DNA from: Candidatus Cloacimonadota bacterium
GTDB taxonomy: Bacteria; Cloacimonadota; Cloacimonadia; Cloacimonadales; TCS61
Reading direction: 5' to 3'
NCBI GenBank assembly: GCA_030667725.1
Contig: DAOUVH010000061.1
Span: forward strand, 1 to 6,173
Length of the DNA stretch: 6,173 nucleotides
The position numbers and the translations under genes were made by a program. Below are positions 4,841 to 6,173 of the stretch, piece by piece; positions within the stretch are counted from its first letter, which is position 1; each line of letters starts with the position of its first letter. The notes under the pieces are model-generated. The model saw nothing but the letters and a program-made list of their open reading frames with translations, had not been told where the DNA came from and did not search any database.

Positions 4841-6172
4841 TTAAATAAGGCATTTTCCTATCATCTCATCTGGTTTGGGAATTCCCATGATCTTTAGAAC
4901 TGTCGGGGCAATATCCGCAAGTTTACCATCCGCTACTTTTGTTTTTTTATCCAATAAAGAAATAACAATTGGAACTTTATTCAAACTATGAGCAGTGAAG
5001 GAATTCTCGTTCTCATCAATCATTTTGTCAGCATTTCCATGATCGGCTGTAAGTAAAATATTATATTGATTCTCTTTGGCAACAGGGATGATCTCACCAA
5101 TACATTTATCAACAGTTTCTACAGCTTTTATCGCAGCATCCATGATCCCTGTGTGACCAACCATATCGCAATTTGCAAAATTCGTAACTATTAATGAATA
5201 ATCATCTTTTTTAAGAGCTGAGATAAGCTTATCTTTAACTTCAAATGCGCTCATTTCCGGTTGTAGATCATAGGTTGCAATCCGAGGTGAGTTTACTAAA
5301 ATTCTATCTTCATTTTCAAATGGTTTTTCCACACCACCATTAAAGAAGAATGTAACATGAGCATATTTTTCTGTTTCTGCTAAACGTAATTGCTTTAAGC
5401 CATTTGCCGAAACGATTTCACCTAAAATGTTTTCAAGTTTTGGAAGCTTGAATGCAACCTTAACATGCTCATTGAATCTAATATCATATTCATTGAAACT
5501 CACAAATTTAAGTTTATTAAAAGTAATTGTTTTGAACACTTCGAATCCGGGAATTTTAAACGCACGTGTTATCTGTCTCATTCGGTCAGCTCTAAAATTA
5601 AAAGCGATAACCGCATCATTATCAGTCACATTTGCAATGGGTGTTCCATTTTCAATTATAACTTTAGGAACAATGAATTCATCAGTAATATCGTTATCAT
5701 AACTTTTTTGCACAGCCTCGATCGGGTCTGAGAATAATTCACCTTCTCCATGAACAATTGCTTTATATGCTTTTTCAATTCTATCCCAGCGGTTGTCACG
5801 ATCCATGGCATAATATCTTCCGGAGATAGTTGCGATTTTTCCAATACCTAATTCCTTTGCTTTCTGCTGGAATTCTTTTATAAATCCAATTCCTGAATTT
5901 GGCAAAGTATCCCGTCCATCCATAAATGCATGAAAATATACTTGTTTGATTCCTTCCATTTTACTAAGTTCCAGTAACGCCCAAATGTGATTTATATTGC
6001 TGTGAACATTGCCATTCGAGAGAAGACCAAGAAGATGAAGTTTGCCATTGTTGGCTTTGGCATGTGCTATCGCATCAATGAGTTCATTATTGCTGAAAAA
6101 GGATTTATCCTCGATCATTTTCATGATGAGAGAATTCATCTGATAGACGATCCGACCGGCTCCAATATTTAG
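4841..6172 (-). CDS. gpmI: 2,3-bisphosphoglycerate-independent phosphoglycerate mutase, 5' end missing
   Basis: GpmI interconverts 3- and 2-phosphoglycerate in glycolysis and gluconeogenesis using two metal ions. The frame is open to the window edge. The residues before the internal Met at 6139 read LNIGAGRIVYQ, the conserved segment after the catalytic-serine motif, so that Met is not the start. About 70 N-terminal residues, including the phosphorylated serine, lie outside; 443 residues are seen. Counting from the internal Met, visible landmarks are VHS (45-47), MDGRD (73-77), GRYYAMDRDNRWDR (107-120), NFRADRMRQ (181-189), ETEKYAHVTFFFNGG (255-269), the metal ligands D325 and H329 in NCDMVGH, D366 and H367 in ADHGN, and H384 in TAHS. 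All catalytic residues expected in this part are present. The usual SDGGVHS motif reads SNGNVHS, a mild deviation. It heads a likely operon with the two small envelope genes downstream. Confidence 0.96.
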   Translation of the reverse strand, partial: LNIGAGRIVYQMNSLIMKMIEDKSFFSNNELIDAIAHAKANNGKLHLLGLLSNGNVHSNINHIWALLELSKMEGIKQVYFHAFMDGRDTLPNSGIGFIKEFQQKAKELGIGKIATISGRYYAMDRDNRWDRIEKAYKAIVHGEGELFSDPIEAVQKSYDNDITDEFIVPKVIIENGTPIANVTDNDAVIAFNFRADRMRQITRAFKIPGFEVFKTITFNKLKFVSFNEYDIRFNEHVKVAFKLPKLENILGEIVSANGLKQLRLAETEKYAHVTFFFNGGVEKPFENEDRILVNSPRIATYDLQPEMSAFEVKDKLISALKKDDYSLIVTNFANCDMVGHTGIMDAAIKAVETVDKCIGEIIPVAKENQYNILLTADHGNADKMIDENENSFTAHSLNKVPIVISLLDKKTKVADGKLADIAPTVLKIMGIPKPDEMIGKCLI

Positions 6173-6173
6173 A

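Noticed and set aside
5427..5731. Plus-strand open frames inside gpmI
   Set aside because: They are shadows of the well-conserved gpmI frame on the other strand and have no recognisable protein content.
6137..6139. ATG at 6139 as the gpmI start
   Set aside because: The upstream codons continue the conserved segment LNIGAGRIVYQ, so the gene is cut by the window edge and does not start here.

Overview
The window is an AT-rich bacterial chromosome segment that is almost wholly coding, with short intergenic gaps, strong Shine-Dalgarno sites (GGAGG, AGGAG, AAGGAG) and no phage, insertion-sequence or CRISPR genes. Housekeeping genes dominate. Low GC with strong Shine-Dalgarno sites argues against typical Bacteroidetes. 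A Gram-negative, anaerobic-type lineage such as Cloacimonadota or a neighbouring FCB-group phylum would fit, but this is only an impression from protein style, and no marker in the window decides it.

Layout, left to right. Positions 1-318 hold the 3' end of a DUF1015 (COG4198) gene. Positions 319-524 are non-coding and unusually structured: a perfect 14-bp palindrome, a terminator-like GC hairpin with a T-run, then two strong hairpins enclosed by matching TGCA ends, finishing just before rimO. Next come rimO (ribosomal protein S12 methylthiotransferase) and trpS (tryptophanyl-tRNA synthetase), 12 bp apart and probably one operon. A promoter candidate precedes secG (protein translocase subunit). 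secG is followed at once by a class II tRNA-Leu and a clear intrinsic terminator, so secG and the tRNA may share a transcript. A secreted single-domain Cache protein follows on the plus strand.

The right third is on the minus strand and converges on the Cache gene with only 11 bp between stop codons. It reads gpmI (cofactor-independent phosphoglycerate mutase, 5' end beyond the window), a small single-pass membrane protein, then a small lipoprotein with an NTF2-like look. The three are closely spaced (15 and 9 bp) and look like one operon.

Functionally the window combines translation (rimO, trpS, tRNA-Leu), export (secG), glycolysis (gpmI) and three small envelope proteins of unknown role. 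The most notable points are the tRNA-Leu with anticodon AAG, whose A34 is rare in bacteria outside tRNA-Arg(ACG), and the folded intergenic element upstream of rimO, which resembles a REP-type or other dispersed palindromic repeat. I see no convincing evidence of a new multi-gene system.
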